The position numbers and the translations under genes were made by a program. A stretch of 64,000 nt of DNA. Origin: Tomocerus qinae. Its lineage: Eukaryota; Arthropoda; Collembola; Entomobryomorpha; Tomoceridae. Where the stretch lies: assembly GCA_020055645.1 (NCBI GenBank), contig CM034547.1:61291884-61355883 (forward strand), read 5' to 3'. Shown here in pieces: positions 63,901 through 64,000 of the stretch (the stretch's first letter is position 1; each line of letters begins with the position of its first letter). The notes beneath the pieces were generated by a model. That model was given only the letters and a program-made list of their open reading frames with translations. It did not search any database and was not told the origin of the DNA.

Positions 63901-64000
63901 TACAACTGCGTGGTTGAATTTTATTGTGTATAGGGAAGAGTAGTGGTGACTGGAGTGGATGCAATCCCAGCCATTGAGCTTAGTGTGGCTGTGGCTGGTC
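54971..64000. other. Non-coding DNA to the end of the window
   Basis: No gene that I can support. The segment 55200-55770 is less AT-rich than its surroundings and has a short signal-peptide-like frame (55360-55434) and one well-formed splice-bounded segment. The segment beyond 56000 resembles the introns further left in composition. Longer minus-strand frames at 60972-61460 and 61517-61762 lack recognisable domains. Confidence 0.6.
55692..55766 (+). other. Candidate exon of an unidentified plus-strand transcript
   Basis: The 75-base segment is bounded by a strong acceptor (CCTTTGGTACTTGCAG) and a perfect donor (GTG|GTAAGTAAA). One frame is open throughout, ending LMMV; the other two contain stops. 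No protein family is recognised and no partner exon was found, so it may be a non-coding exon, part of a 5' UTR or chance. Confidence 0.25.

Overview
This window is eukaryotic nuclear DNA from an animal. It is AT-rich (roughly one third G+C by eye) and intron-rich, with GT-AG splice sites and very low coding density. Two conserved metazoan genes can be read with confidence and everything else is non-coding at the level I can judge. The species cannot be named. An axonemal dynein light chain gene implies motile cilia or flagella, so a Caenorhabditis-type nematode, which lacks axonemal dyneins, is unlikely. The zinc-finger, ELM2 and SANT segments read clearly as animal family members.

Region 1 (about 8.8-46.5 kb, plus strand) is one large gene for a C2H2 zinc finger/ELM2/SANT protein of the TRERF1-ZNF541 family, a subunit type of class I histone deacetylase (MiDAC-like) complexes. 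I could join 14 exons whose splice phases all match. They encode about 1,415 residues ending at a TGA at 46475-46477, with an AATAAA 80 bases further on. The 5' end is not resolved: at least one upstream exon, or an alternative start near 8708, is needed. The gene has a 22 kb second intron (11417-33511). Order of parts: acidic N-terminal segment, Thr-rich tract, three clustered C2H2 fingers, a fourth finger, Ser/Thr/Pro/Asn-rich linkers, ELM2, SANT, and a fifth finger at the C terminus.

Region 2 (46.6-51.4 kb) is AT-rich intergenic DNA between two convergent genes.

Region 3 (51.7-53.0 kb, minus strand) is a compact five-exon gene for axonemal dynein light chain 1 (DNAL1), 202 residues, with its start codon in a separate first exon that ends exactly at ATG.

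Region 4 (53.4-55.0 kb), just upstream of DNAL1, is a degenerate element bounded by 121-base inverted repeats about 85% identical, with no coding capacity; it is probably a non-autonomous DNA transposon relic. Region 5 (55.0-64.0 kb) has no convincing gene. It contains a weak candidate exon at 55692-55766, a short signal-peptide-like reading frame at 55360-55434 and an unexplained minus-strand reading frame at 61517-61762.

The two genes share no obvious pathway: one acts in nuclear histone deacetylation, the other in outer-arm dynein of cilia. No tRNA, rRNA, CRISPR, viral or intact transposon coding sequence was seen, and nothing here amounts to a new multi-gene system. The most unusual items are the inverted-repeat element next to the DNAL1 promoter, zinc-finger codons split by introns, in-frame tandem acceptors, and the unexplained small reading frames.
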